Positions 17,079 through 25,199 of a stretch of DNA of 57,734 bases are shown one piece after another. Every line of letters begins with the position of its first letter. The first letter of the stretch is position 1. The stretch is taken from NCBI GenBank assembly GCA_023565505.1, contig JAIMBI010000022.1, forward strand, positions 1 to 57,734. The letters are read 5' to 3'. The stretch comes from Actinomycetes bacterium (GTDB taxonomy: Bacteria; Bacillota; Sulfobacillia; Sulfobacillales; JAIMBI01). The position numbers were made by a program, and so were the translations under genes. A model generated the notes under the pieces. The model saw nothing but the letters and a program-made list of their open reading frames with translations. It was not told the origin of the DNA and did no database searches.

Positions 17079-18188
17079 ATGGAAATGCGTGCGCTGGTCC
17101 TGGAGGACTACGGGACGCCACCGCGCGTGGAGGTCGTCGAGTGCGGGCCGCCCGGCCCGGGCGAGGTGTTGGTCCGGATCGTAGCGTCGGGCGTCTGCCA
17201 CAGCGATCTCCACGTCGTCACCGGCACCCTCCCGCTGCCCGTCCCGATCGTCCTCGGACACGAGGCGAGCGGCGTCGTGGTGGAGACCGGGCCCGGCACC
17301 CGCCTGCAGGCGGGGGACCACGTCGTCGTCACGTGGATCCCGGCCTGCGGCGCCTGTTTCTGGTGCCGCAACGGGCAACCCGAGCTGTGCGAGCGGGCCA
17401 ACGCCGGAGCCGTGAGCGGAACCCGGGCCGACGGCACCAGCCCGCTCACCTGGCGCGGCCGCCCCCTGTTCCCCTTTTCCTGGGCCGGCACCCTCGCCGA
17501 GTACGCCGTCGTACCCGAGGCGGCGGCCATCCCCGTCCCCGCCGAGATGCCGTGGGACGCCGCCGCGCTGCTCGGCTGCGCGGTGCAGACCGGCGTGGGG
17601 GCGGCCTGGCGGGCGCCCATCCAGCCCGGGGACACAGTGCTGGTGGTGGGACTCGGCGGCGTGGGCCAGAACATCGTGCAAGGGGCACGCCTGAAAGGCG
17701 CCGGCCGGATCATCGCCGTCGACCCGGTCGCGGCGAAGCGGGAGCTGGCGCGGACGCTCGGGGCCACCGACGTCGTCGACCCCGAGGCAGCCGACCCGCT
17801 CGCGGCGGTCCTCGACCTCACCGACGACCGCGGCGTGGACGTCGCCTTCGAGGCCGTCGGCCGCGCCGACCTGCTCGCGCTGGCCTTCAATGCCGCCCGC
17901 CGCGGCGGCACCGCGGTCGCGGTCGGGGTGCCGGCGCCCAACGAGGACATCACGCTCAACGCCTTCGCCTTCCCGTCGCAGGAGAAGACGCTCACCGGCA
18001 CGTGGCTCGGGGGATCCTACCCGCCCCGCGACATCCCCCGGTTGGTCGCGTTGTGGGAGGCCGGACACCTGCAGCTGGAGCCGCTCGTCTCCCGGCGCTA
18101 CGTCCTCGAGGAGGCCCCCGCCGCGTTCGCGGACCTGGAGGCGGGGCGGATCGTCCGGGGCGTGGTGCACTGCGGCGATCCCCGCTGA
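17079..18188 (+). CDS. zinc-dependent alcohol dehydrogenase (MDR superfamily)
   Basis: 369 aa; ATG with GGGGAGGAG 11 nt upstream. Catalytic-zinc residues are in GVCHSD and GHEASG, plus the Cys in LLGCAVQTGVGA. The structural-zinc loop CGACFWCRNGQPELC has all four cysteines. The NAD site is VGLGGVGQNIV, with Asp in IIAVDP indicating NAD preference. The family (class III-like and aryl-alcohol dehydrogenases) oxidises primary alcohols to aldehydes. It leads a tight rightward cluster (SCP2-like, aldehyde dehydrogenase, HAD, FabF-like), so its product is probably passed to the aldehyde dehydrogenase at 18649. The nearby paa genes make 2-phenylethanol or another aryl alcohol a plausible substrate (inference). 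Confidence 0.9.
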   Translation: MEMRALVLEDYGTPPRVEVVECGPPGPGEVLVRIVASGVCHSDLHVVTGTLPLPVPIVLGHEASGVVVETGPGTRLQAGDHVVVTWIPACGACFWCRNGQPELCERANAGAVSGTRADGTSPLTWRGRPLFPFSWAGTLAEYAVVPEAAAIPVPAEMPWDAAALLGCAVQTGVGAAWRAPIQPGDTVLVVGLGGVGQNIVQGARLKGAGRIIAVDPVAAKRELARTLGATDVVDPEAADPLAAVLDLTDDRGVDVAFEAVGRADLLALAFNAARRGGTAVAVGVPAPNEDITLNAFAFPSQEKTLTGTWLGGSYPPRDIPRLVALWEAGHLQLEPLVSRRYVLEEAPAAFADLEAGRIVRGVVHCGDPR

Positions 18189-18205
18189 TCCCCAAGGAGG
18201 TCACC

Positions 18206-18652
18206 ATGGCCATTTTCGCGACGGCCGAGGAACTGTACGACATCCTGGGCCAATTTTTCGAGCAGCTCCGGTTCGTGGAACAGGCCTACCTCATCCACCA
18301 GGTGGGCGGTTCCATCGAGTTCGTCTTCCAGCGGCCGGAAGCCCGCCTCCGGTGGGTGCCCGAACCCGACAGCCGGGCGCACCCGCCGTTTCACGTGGTC
18401 TACGGGCCGCAGCCGGACCCGCCCCTGCTCACCTTCACCCAGGACGGGGACACGGCACACCGGTTCTGGCTCGGTCGGGTGGACCTGCAGCAGGCGCTCG
18501 CCCGACAACAGGTCCGGGCCAAAGGACCGCTCTCGCGGGCGATGAGGCTCATTCCGCATCTCGACACGATCTACCCCCTCTACCGGGCCTTCCTCGAGGC
18601 CCGGGGCCGGACGGACCTGCTCGAGGGGGCGGAAGGGAAGCGACGGCCGTGA
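18206..18652 (+). CDS. SCP2 sterol-transfer-domain-like protein
   Basis: 148 aa; AAGGAGG 5 nt before the ATG and only 17 nt after the dehydrogenase stop. The sequence, a beta-rich half (GSIEFVFQRPEARLRW, PPLLTFTQDGD) followed by FWLGRVDLQQAL and a helical C-terminus ending LIPHLDTIYPLYRAFLEA, resembles small SCP2-fold proteins that bind lipids or CoA esters. No catalytic motif. Its stop overlaps the aldehyde dehydrogenase start (GTGA), so the two are translationally coupled; it may hold a hydrophobic substrate or intermediate for that enzyme. The family call is by pattern only. Confidence 0.6.
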   Translation: MAIFATAEELYDILGQFFEQLRFVEQAYLIHQVGGSIEFVFQRPEARLRWVPEPDSRAHPPFHVVYGPQPDPPLLTFTQDGDTAHRFWLGRVDLQQALARQQVRAKGPLSRAMRLIPHLDTIYPLYRAFLEARGRTDLLEGAEGKRRP

Positions 18653-20127
18653 CGTTCTCCTGGGTGCCCCGCGGCCCGTGGATCGACGGGGAGGTGGTCG
18701 AGGCGGGCCCCGAGACGCTGGTCGTCGTCTCCCCTTCGTCGGGCCAAGCGTGGGCCACAGTCCGGGCCGGCGACGCCGCCGTGGTCGACCGGGCGGTGCA
18801 GGCGGCGCACCGGGCCTTCGTAGAGGGCCGGCTCCGCCGTATTCCCCCGCTCGCCCGGCAGCGCCTCTTGATGGACGTCGCAGAAGCCATCCGGCGACAC
18901 GAGGCGGAGCTGGCCCGCCTCATCGCCGAGGAGATGGGCATGCCCGCGACGACGGCGCGGTACATCGAAGTGCCTTACGCGGCCGCCGTATTCGAGTACT
19001 ACGCCGGCCTGGCGACGGCCCCGACCGGCGAGACCCTGCCGGTCGACGTCCCGGGGGCGCCGCCGGCCTACTTCGCCTACACGCTCGCGCAACCGGTGGG
19101 GGTGGCCGGGCTCATCACCCCCTGGAACTTCCCCCTGTTGCTGCCGGCGTGGAAGATCGCGCCGGCCCTCGCCGCCGGGGCCACGGTGGTTCTCAAGCCC
19201 GCTCCCGAGTCCCCCTTGACGGCCCTCGCCCTGGCTCGGATCCTGGACGAGGCCGGGGTCCCCCCCGGGGTGGTCAACGTCGTGCCGGGGCCGGACACGA
19301 CCGGCGAGGCACTGGTCCGCCATCCGGGGGTGCGCCAGATCTCCTTCACCGGCGAGACCGCGACCGGACGCGCCGTGCTGCGGGCCGCCGCCGACGATGT
19401 CAAGCGGGTGCATGTGGAACTGGGCGGCAAGTCCCCGGCAGTCGTCTTCGCCGACGCCGATCTGGACCTCGCCGTCGCCCAGTGTCTGTTCGGCATCTAT
19501 TTCAACAGCGGCCAGGTCTGCCAGGCCGGCAGCCGCATCCTGGTCCAGCGGAGCGTCTATGAACCCTTCCTGGAGCGTTTCGCGGCGCGCAGCCGGGCGC
19601 TGCGCGTCGGGCCCGCCACGGACCCCGCCGTGGATCTCGGCCCCTTGGTGCGCGCCGACCGGCTGGAACGGGTGGACCGTATCGTGCGCGACACCGTGGC
19701 CGGGGGCGCCCGTCTGCTCACCGGCGGCACGCGGATCGCGGGCCCGGGGTACTTCTACGCCCCCACGGTGCTGGCCGATGTCGACCCCGACGCCCCCGCG
19801 GCCCGCCAGGAGATCTTCGGACCGGTGGCGGCGGTCCTGCCCTTCGAGGATGACGACGCCGCCTTGGAACTGGCCCACCGAACCGTCTACGGGCTGGCCG
19901 CGGCGGTATTCACCCGGGATGTCCGGCGGGCGCTTGGCTTTGCCCGCGACCTCTGTGCGGGCACGGTGTGGATCAACACCTCGCAGGTGCTGACGCCCAC
20001 CGCCCCCTTCGGAGGATTGCGCCAGAGCGGGTTCGGCCGGGAGCTGGGCCGCGCCGGGTTCGAAGCGTACCGGGAAACCAAGACGGTCCTGGTGGACCTC
20101 AACGACGAACCCCTGACCTACTTCTAA
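18649..20127 (+). CDS. NAD(P)-dependent aldehyde dehydrogenase
   Basis: 492 aa, full length for the ALDH superfamily. The GTG start overlaps the previous stop by 4 nt. Motifs in order: TPWNFPLLLPAWKIAPALAAG (cofactor site), KPAPESPL, FTGETATG, catalytic Glu in VELGGKSP, catalytic Cys in NSGQVCQAGSR, and EIFGPVAAVLPF. It oxidises an aldehyde to a carboxylic acid in the cytoplasm. It is closest in pattern to betaine/phenylacetaldehyde/benzaldehyde-type ALDHs; the exact substrate is not deducible. Clustered with an alcohol dehydrogenase and 5 kb from paaABCD, a phenylacetaldehyde dehydrogenase role is attractive but unproven. Confidence 0.93.
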   Translation: MTFSWVPRGPWIDGEVVEAGPETLVVVSPSSGQAWATVRAGDAAVVDRAVQAAHRAFVEGRLRRIPPLARQRLLMDVAEAIRRHEAELARLIAEEMGMPATTARYIEVPYAAAVFEYYAGLATAPTGETLPVDVPGAPPAYFAYTLAQPVGVAGLITPWNFPLLLPAWKIAPALAAGATVVLKPAPESPLTALALARILDEAGVPPGVVNVVPGPDTTGEALVRHPGVRQISFTGETATGRAVLRAAADDVKRVHVELGGKSPAVVFADADLDLAVAQCLFGIYFNSGQVCQAGSRILVQRSVYEPFLERFAARSRALRVGPATDPAVDLGPLVRADRLERVDRIVRDTVAGGARLLTGGTRIAGPGYFYAPTVLADVDPDAPAARQEIFGPVAAVLPFEDDDAALELAHRTVYGLAAAVFTRDVRRALGFARDLCAGTVWINTSQVLTPTAPFGGLRQSGFGRELGRAGFEAYRETKTVLVDLNDEPLTYF

Positions 20128-20147
20128 GGACCGGAGAGGTGGCCGTC

Positions 20148-20861
20148 ATGTTCACCGCGAGGCCCCTAGCCCTGCTCCTCGACCTGGACGGGACACTGCT
20201 GGACCTGGACGGCAACGACTTTCTGGACGACTACACGCGGGCCGTGGCGGCGTGGATGGCTCCCCTGGTGCCGCCCGAGCGGTTCGAAAGCGTGCTGCTG
20301 GCCGCCGCCGTCCCGGTGATGGTCGGTCGTCATCCCGGACGGTCCAACCGGGAGGTCCTCTGGGACGCCCTGGGACGGGCGCTCGACATCGCCCCGGACC
20401 GCCTGTGGGCCCACTTCGAGGGGTTTCTCGCCACCGACCTGAGCCGGATCCACCCGGGCGGCGGACCCCGTCCGGGCGCCCGGCGGTTGGTGGCGGCCGC
20501 CCGGGCCCGGGGCCTCAAGCTCGCGGTCGCGACGATGCCTATCTATCCCCGGGTGGTCGTGGCCGAGCGGCTGCGCCGGGCAGGCCTGGCGGACATCCCG
20601 TGGGACCTCGTGGCCACGGACGAGATGCATACGGTCAAGCCGGACCCGGAGTACTTCCGGGAGATCGCGGACCGGCTCGAGGTCGCGCCGGCGGCCTGCC
20701 TCATGGTCGGCGACGACTATTTCCAGGATATTCCCGCCCGCCGGGCGGGGATGGCGACGTTCTACGTCGGACCGGAACTGTCGAACTTGGATGTCGGTCC
20801 CAGGGGTACGCTGGACCAACTGGCGGCCTGGCTCGAGCAGGGGATGCCGTCGGCATCCTGA
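20148..20861 (+). CDS. HAD family hydrolase (subfamily I)
   Basis: 237 aa from the ATG at 20148, 8 nt after GGAGAGG; a GTG at 20139 is in frame. HAD motifs: LLLDLDGTLLDLDGN (I), the Thr in LAVATMPIYPR (II), the Lys in HTVKPDPEYF (III) and MVGDDYFQDI (IV). The helical cap between I and II is of the C1 type. Likely a small-molecule phosphatase. It sits 20 nt after the aldehyde dehydrogenase, and its TGA overlaps the ribosome binding site (AGGAGG) of the FabF-like gene, so it belongs to the same operon. The substrate is unknown. Confidence 0.87.
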   Translation: MFTARPLALLLDLDGTLLDLDGNDFLDDYTRAVAAWMAPLVPPERFESVLLAAAVPVMVGRHPGRSNREVLWDALGRALDIAPDRLWAHFEGFLATDLSRIHPGGGPRPGARRLVAAARARGLKLAVATMPIYPRVVVAERLRRAGLADIPWDLVATDEMHTVKPDPEYFREIADRLEVAPAACLMVGDDYFQDIPARRAGMATFYVGPELSNLDVGPRGTLDQLAAWLEQGMPSAS

Positions 20862-20874
20862 GGAGGCGAAGGGC

Positions 20875-22107
20875 ATGCGCGAGCGCGTGGTCATCACCGG
20901 CGTGGGACTGGTCACGCCGCTGGGGATCGGGACAGTGGCCCTGTGGGGCGCCTTGATGGGCGGCCGCTCCGCCATCACCCGGATGTCGCCCGGCAGCGAG
21001 GAGGAGCAGGGGGCTCGCGCCTCGTGGCTCGTCGCCCCGGTCGTCGACTTCGACCCCGGCCGATGGCTGCCATGGCGGGAGGCGCGGCACCTCGACCGGT
21101 CGGCGCAGTTCGCGGTCGTAGCGGCGGAACAAGCGTGGAACGACGCCGGGCGGCCGCCCGTGGCCCCGGAGCGGGCGGGCGTGGTGGTGGGAACCGGGTT
21201 CGGCGGCATCGCCAGCCTGGTGGAGCAGCAGCGGATCCTGGACACGCGGGGTCCCCGGCGCGTCAGCCCCTTCTTCATCCCCATGATGATGGGCAACAGT
21301 GCGGCCGCCGCCGTCTCCATCCGCCTCGGCCTCACCGGGCTCAGCCTGGCCACCGTCCACGACGCCTTGTCCGCGGCCGACGCCCTGAGCCAGGCGGTCG
21401 TGGCCCTCCGCCGCGGCGAGCTGGACGTCGTGCTGGCCGGCGGCACGGAGGCCAGCCTGCTGCCCTTGGTCCTGACCGGCCTGGCGCCGCTGGGGCTGGT
21501 CGCCCCGGGTCAGCGGCACCCGGAGACCGCCGTGCGGCCGTTCAGCCGCCGGCGTCAGGGGTTCGTGCTGGGCGAAGGGGCGGCGATGCTGGTCCTGGAA
21601 CGGGCGAGCTTCGCCGCCCGCCGCGGGGCCGGCACCTACGCCGAACTGGCGGGATACGGCTACGGAACGGGCGGGGGATCGGACGAGCGCGCGTTCCACC
21701 AGGCCCTCGTCCACGCACTGGCGGACGCCGAGGCGGCACCGGGCGCCATCGATTACGTCAATGCGGACGGATGCGCCCTGCCCACGACGGACGTGGCCGA
21801 GACCCAGGCGATCAAGGCGGTGTTCGGGGCCCACAGCCGGGCGCTGGCGGTGAGCAGCACCAAGGCGGCCACCGGTCATCTCTGGGGGGCCGCCCCGGCC
21901 CTGGAGATGGCCATCGCCGCCCTCGCCCTGCACCACCAAGCCGTCCCTCCGACGCTGAACTGGGAGCCGGGCGATCCCGTCTGCGACTTGGACTACGTCC
22001 CGGGCAAGGCGCGGCTGCGTCCCCTGGCCTGGGCCGTCTCCACCTCGCGGGGACTCGGCGCGCAGTGCGCCGCGTTCGTGCTGCGCGCGGCCGGCCAGGC
22101 GGCCTGA
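20875..22107 (+). CDS. FabF-like beta-ketoacyl synthase homologue lacking the catalytic Cys-His pair
   Basis: 410 aa, full KASII length, with ATG and AGGAGG 8 nt upstream. The thiolase fold is complete: VVITGVGLVTPLG at the N-terminus, GFVLGEGAAMLVLE, and SSTKAATGHLWGAAPALE. Aligned by eye to E. coli FabF, the nucleophile motif ATACTSG becomes TVHDALS, so Cys is replaced by Ala164. YVNAHGTST becomes YVNADGCAL, so the first His is Asp298. Only the second His (His335) remains, and the GFGG loop is replaced by RGLG. Claisen condensation should be impossible. It could be a chain-length-factor-like partner, a decarboxylase-type relic or a scaffold. The FabF-like call is strong; the role is unknown. 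It belongs to the ADH/SCP2/ALDH/HAD operon. Confidence 0.88.
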   Translation: MRERVVITGVGLVTPLGIGTVALWGALMGGRSAITRMSPGSEEEQGARASWLVAPVVDFDPGRWLPWREARHLDRSAQFAVVAAEQAWNDAGRPPVAPERAGVVVGTGFGGIASLVEQQRILDTRGPRRVSPFFIPMMMGNSAAAAVSIRLGLTGLSLATVHDALSAADALSQAVVALRRGELDVVLAGGTEASLLPLVLTGLAPLGLVAPGQRHPETAVRPFSRRRQGFVLGEGAAMLVLERASFAARRGAGTYAELAGYGYGTGGGSDERAFHQALVHALADAEAAPGAIDYVNADGCALPTTDVAETQAIKAVFGAHSRALAVSSTKAATGHLWGAAPALEMAIAALALHHQAVPPTLNWEPGDPVCDLDYVPGKARLRPLAWAVSTSRGLGAQCAAFVLRAAGQAA

Positions 22108-22238
22108 CGCGGTCTTTGGGGCCCCGGCGGACCCGCCGAACGTCCCCGGGGCGCGGACCGAAAGGCCCTACGCCGGCGTGGAGGTTTCGGGCTTACTCAG
22201 AGTGCGACGTGTGATCACGTCAGGAGGGAAGGGAATCG

Positions 22239-23324
22239 ATGCGCTACAGTTTCGCGCTGGGCGACCAGCCGTCCCCGTGGCTCCTCGGCATGCGCGAGGG
22301 GCTGGACGCGGTGATGCGCCGGAACGGGCACGAGCTGCAGGAGGGATCTCCGGTTGGCGCGGACCTGGTGTTCCACGCGGTCGCCGCCGAGCGCCCGCGC
22401 CCGTTCCGCCGTCAGGCCAAGGCCACCTTCGTCGTCGGGCTCGCGGAGGGCCCCCGGCCCTCGGCCGATCCCCTGGGCCAACTCTACCCCATCCTGGTCC
22501 GCTCTCTTTCCAACCTCCTCATCTACGGCGGCCGGGAACCCTCCGGGGAACGTTGGGCGTACATGGTGACCCCCGAACTGGGCCGCTACGCCATCCACGC
22601 CCCCTCGGAAACGCTGTGGTTCGACGAGGTCTACCGGCGCCTGGCGCCACTGGCGACATCCCATCTGGTCATCGACAACCAGTTCGACGAAGACCTGGAG
22701 CCCGAGCTCTGGCAGGGCACCCGCGTGACCGACCAGATGCGCGAGGCGGCCCGGGTCCTCGACAGCTGGAATCTCTTCCCGGCCCCCTACCCCATCGCGG
22801 AGATACTGGGTCCGGACGACTACCGGCACCTCCGCCACGTGTTCGGCATCGGCGGCCTGAGCTACGGGAATCTGAGCGCACGCCACGACCGCCACCGGTT
22901 CTGGATGTCCGCCAGCGGCGTGGACAAAGGGAAAATCGGGACTGTCAGCCGGGACATCCTTCTCGTGAAAGGCTACGACCCCAGCATCCGGGCCATGCGG
23001 ATCTCCGTCGCCCCGGGCTCCCACCCGCTCCGGGTGTCGGTGGACGCGGTGGAACACTGGGGGATCTACGAAGCGCACCCGGAGATCGGTGCCATGATTC
23101 ACATCCACGCGTGGGTGGACGGTATCCCGAGCACCTCGGTTAACTATCCCTGCGGCACGGTCGAGATGGGGCAGGCCATGACCGAGCTGCTGAACCAGGA
23201 TCCCCACCCCGAGCGGACCATCATCGGACTCAAGAATCACGGCATCACGGCCACCGGCCCGGATTTCCCGGACATCCTGGCACGGCTGGAGGGCCGCGTC
23301 CGACCGACCGTCCCGATGTCCTGA
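22239..23324 (+). CDS. class II aldolase/adducin-domain protein with novel N-terminal extension
   Basis: 361 aa, ATG after a GGAGGGAAGGG stretch. The C-terminal half (~195-355) is a class II aldolase/adducin domain: GGLSYGNLSAR, FWMSASGVDKG, zinc-binding IHIHAW, and a third His in GLKNHGITATGP. Members act on phosphorylated or free sugars (fuculose-phosphate aldolase, RhaD, methylthioribulose-phosphate dehydratase). The first ~180 residues (FALGDQPSPWLLGMREGLDA, then KATFVVGLAEGP) are not a family I know and make the protein ~130 residues longer than simple class II aldolases. It lies 131 nt after the FabF-like gene, past a GTGATCAC palindrome, so it may be a separate unit. Confidence 0.8.
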   Translation: MRYSFALGDQPSPWLLGMREGLDAVMRRNGHELQEGSPVGADLVFHAVAAERPRPFRRQAKATFVVGLAEGPRPSADPLGQLYPILVRSLSNLLIYGGREPSGERWAYMVTPELGRYAIHAPSETLWFDEVYRRLAPLATSHLVIDNQFDEDLEPELWQGTRVTDQMREAARVLDSWNLFPAPYPIAEILGPDDYRHLRHVFGIGGLSYGNLSARHDRHRFWMSASGVDKGKIGTVSRDILLVKGYDPSIRAMRISVAPGSHPLRVSVDAVEHWGIYEAHPEIGAMIHIHAWVDGIPSTSVNYPCGTVEMGQAMTELLNQDPHPERTIIGLKNHGITATGPDFPDILARLEGRVRPTVPMS

Positions 23325-23353
23325 AGAAAGCCGGGCGACGCGCCCGCCTTCAG
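23321..23353. terminator. bidirectional terminator between converging genes
   Basis: Two nested stems, CTGAAG/CTTCAG (6 bp) and CGGGCG/CGCCCG (6 bp, 3-nt loop), cover both stop codons of the aldolase-like gene and the MDR dehydrogenase gene. Confidence 0.5.
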
Positions 23354-24624
23354 GCGTCGGGAGCGAACGCGAGCTTGATGCGGCGGCCGCGTTCCGGCCA
23401 GAAGTCGCGGAGGGCCCGACGGTACTCGCTCAAGGGACGGACGACGCCGACCACGCGCTCCAGGGGACGCCGGCTCCCGGTCACCAGACTCACCGCACGG
23501 GGAAACGTGGACCGGCCCTCCTCCACGTACCCGTACGTGCCCGCCACCGTCAGGTTGCGGGTCCACACGGGGGCCAAGTCCAGGCGCTCACGTCCGGCGC
23601 CGCCGACGAGAAGCACCTGTCCCCCGGGGCGGGCCGTCGCCACCGCCTGCTGGAACGAGGCGGCCGACCCGATGGCATCGATGACCAAGTCGAACCCCCA
23701 GGCATGAAAGGCCGGCGCCCCGAACCGGCCGGGGACGCTCGGTCCCAAGGCCTCGCAGCGCTCGACGTCCCGTTCGGAGAGCACCACGGCGTCCGCCAAC
23801 GCCGCCGCCAGCTCGGCCTGTTCGGGATAGCGGGCCACGGCGTGGATCCGGACCTCAGGGTGTTCCTCCCGGACCGCGAGCGCGGCCAACAAGCCGATAG
23901 GGCCGCTGCCGACCACCAGGACCGTCTCCACCGCCGTCCATGCGACCCGCCGGAGCCCCTTGAGGACGATGGCCAACGGCTCCGCGAGGACCGCGCGGCG
24001 CGGATCCGTCCCGTCCGGCACCGGGTGAAGCTGATGGGCCGGGACGAACATCCGCGTCGACCAGCCGCCGGGAAGCCGTCGATGGTAACCCAGGAGGAGT
24101 CCGGGACCGTGCCCGCCGTCCAGACGTCGTTCGCAGTTGTCGGGCCGTCCGGTCCGACACGCCCGGCACAGCGTGGCCCCGCGGCTGGCACAGGCGAGGG
24201 ACGGATCCACCACCACCCGGGTTCCCCGCGGCCAGGGTCCGTCCACCAGGAGCTCGCCGTACACTTCGTGCCCCAGGACGGCGGGAAAGGACGTGACCGG
24301 CGCGAGGTACGGGGAGGAGCGTCCGAGGAGGACGCCCCAGTCCGAGCCGCACACGCCGGCCAGGAGCGGGCGCACGGGGAGCCACTCCGCCTCGGCCGGC
24401 AGTCGTGGGTCGGCACCCAAATCCGCCGGGGCCAACGCCCCCAAGCCCAGCTGCAGGGCGCGACCCGGCCAGGCCCGTTGCAGGGCCAGGCGGGACAGCC
24501 GGAGGTGGTAGGCGACGCCCCACGGTCCCCGGCCTCCGAGGGCCGCGGCGCGGTCCCGCACCCGCCCCGCCAGGCGCTCCGCCTCTCTCCCGGTCCGGCC
24601 CCGAGCCGGCACGTCGACCAGCAC
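23350..24624 (-). CDS. zinc-dependent MDR dehydrogenase
   Basis: 424 aa from a GTG preceded by a G-rich site; ~60-70 residues longer than typical MDR enzymes because of a basic N-terminal extension (1-60). Zinc motifs: GVCGSDW, GHEVYGE, and a structural-zinc loop CASRGATLCRACRTGRPDNC that is wider than usual. The cofactor site is VVGSGPIGLLAAL. The PLAIVLKGLRR segment resembles sorbitol/threonine dehydrogenase members. Last gene of the leftward group radical SAM/paaABCD, 63 nt after paaD, so a role in aromatic or alcohol metabolism is possible. The substrate is not predictable. Confidence 0.83.
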   Translation of the reverse strand: MLVDVPARGRTGREAERLAGRVRDRAAALGGRGPWGVAYHLRLSRLALQRAWPGRALQLGLGALAPADLGADPRLPAEAEWLPVRPLLAGVCGSDWGVLLGRSSPYLAPVTSFPAVLGHEVYGELLVDGPWPRGTRVVVDPSLACASRGATLCRACRTGRPDNCERRLDGGHGPGLLLGYHRRLPGGWSTRMFVPAHQLHPVPDGTDPRRAVLAEPLAIVLKGLRRVAWTAVETVLVVGSGPIGLLAALAVREEHPEVRIHAVARYPEQAELAAALADAVVLSERDVERCEALGPSVPGRFGAPAFHAWGFDLVIDAIGSAASFQQAVATARPGGQVLLVGGAGRERLDLAPVWTRNLTVAGTYGYVEEGRSTFPRAVSLVTGSRRPLERVVGVVRPLSEYRRALRDFWPERGRRIKLAFAPDA

Positions 24625-24687
24625 GCTGTTCCCCCCAAAGGGACGCCATTCGTCCCCAGACGGTCGGGCCCCTCCCGCTCGCGGGAC

Positions 24688-25170
24688 TCAGACCGGCTTC
24701 ATCGCCTCGAAGGGATTCCGGCACGCGCGACAGTAGTGGAGGCTCCGGCAGGCCGTGGACCCGAAGGCGTTGTCCTGCCGGGTGTCGCGCGACCCGCAAT
24801 ACGGGCAAGGTACCGGCTCGCCGGCCCCCGCCTCCGCCGGCTCCGGCGGGGGGGCGATCCCCATGCGCCGGAGCGGCCCGTGCGCCTCCGTGCGGATCCG
24901 GTCGCTGGTCCACGGCACCTCGGTGCACCAGCGCACCCGCACCATCTCGGGCGACAGGCCCGCCGCCTGCGCTACCGCCCTGACCACCCGGTGCCGGATG
25001 AGGTCGAGTGCCGGGCAGCCGAGAAACGTCGGGACGAGGTCGATGTCGATCCCCTCGTCGTCCCAACCGACCCGCTTGACCATGCCCAGCGCCACGATGC
25101 TGACCGTGGGTATCTCGGGGTCCGCCACCGTGTGGAGAGCCTCCCAGACCGGCGTCAGAGATCGGGACAC
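24688..25170 (-). CDS. paaD: phenylacetyl-CoA epoxidase assembly protein PaaD
   Basis: 160 aa; GTG with GGGGAGG 8 nt upstream. The N-terminal MIP18/DUF59 domain has DPEIPTVSIVALGMVKRV and PTFLGCPALDLIR. The C-terminal zinc-binding domain has CPYCGSRDTRQDNAFGSTAC and CRAC. This two-domain layout is specific to PaaD, thought to help mature the diiron or Fe-S centres of the PaaABCE epoxygenase. Fourth of four adjacent paa genes, with 29 nt after paaC. Confidence 0.93.
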   Translation of the reverse strand: MSRSLTPVWEALHTVADPEIPTVSIVALGMVKRVGWDDEGIDIDLVPTFLGCPALDLIRHRVVRAVAQAAGLSPEMVRVRWCTEVPWTSDRIRTEAHGPLRRMGIAPPPEPAEAGAGEPVPCPYCGSRDTRQDNAFGSTACRSLHYCRACRNPFEAMKPV

Positions 25171-25199
25171 CGTCCTCGCCTCCCCGAGTGTGCGTTAGG

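Noticed and set aside
15932..18652. 906-residue plus-strand frame crossing ctaA and the alcohol dehydrogenase gene
   Set aside because: It runs antisense to a clear heme A synthase and out of frame with the dehydrogenase; only its last 148 codons are a real gene (SCP2-like).
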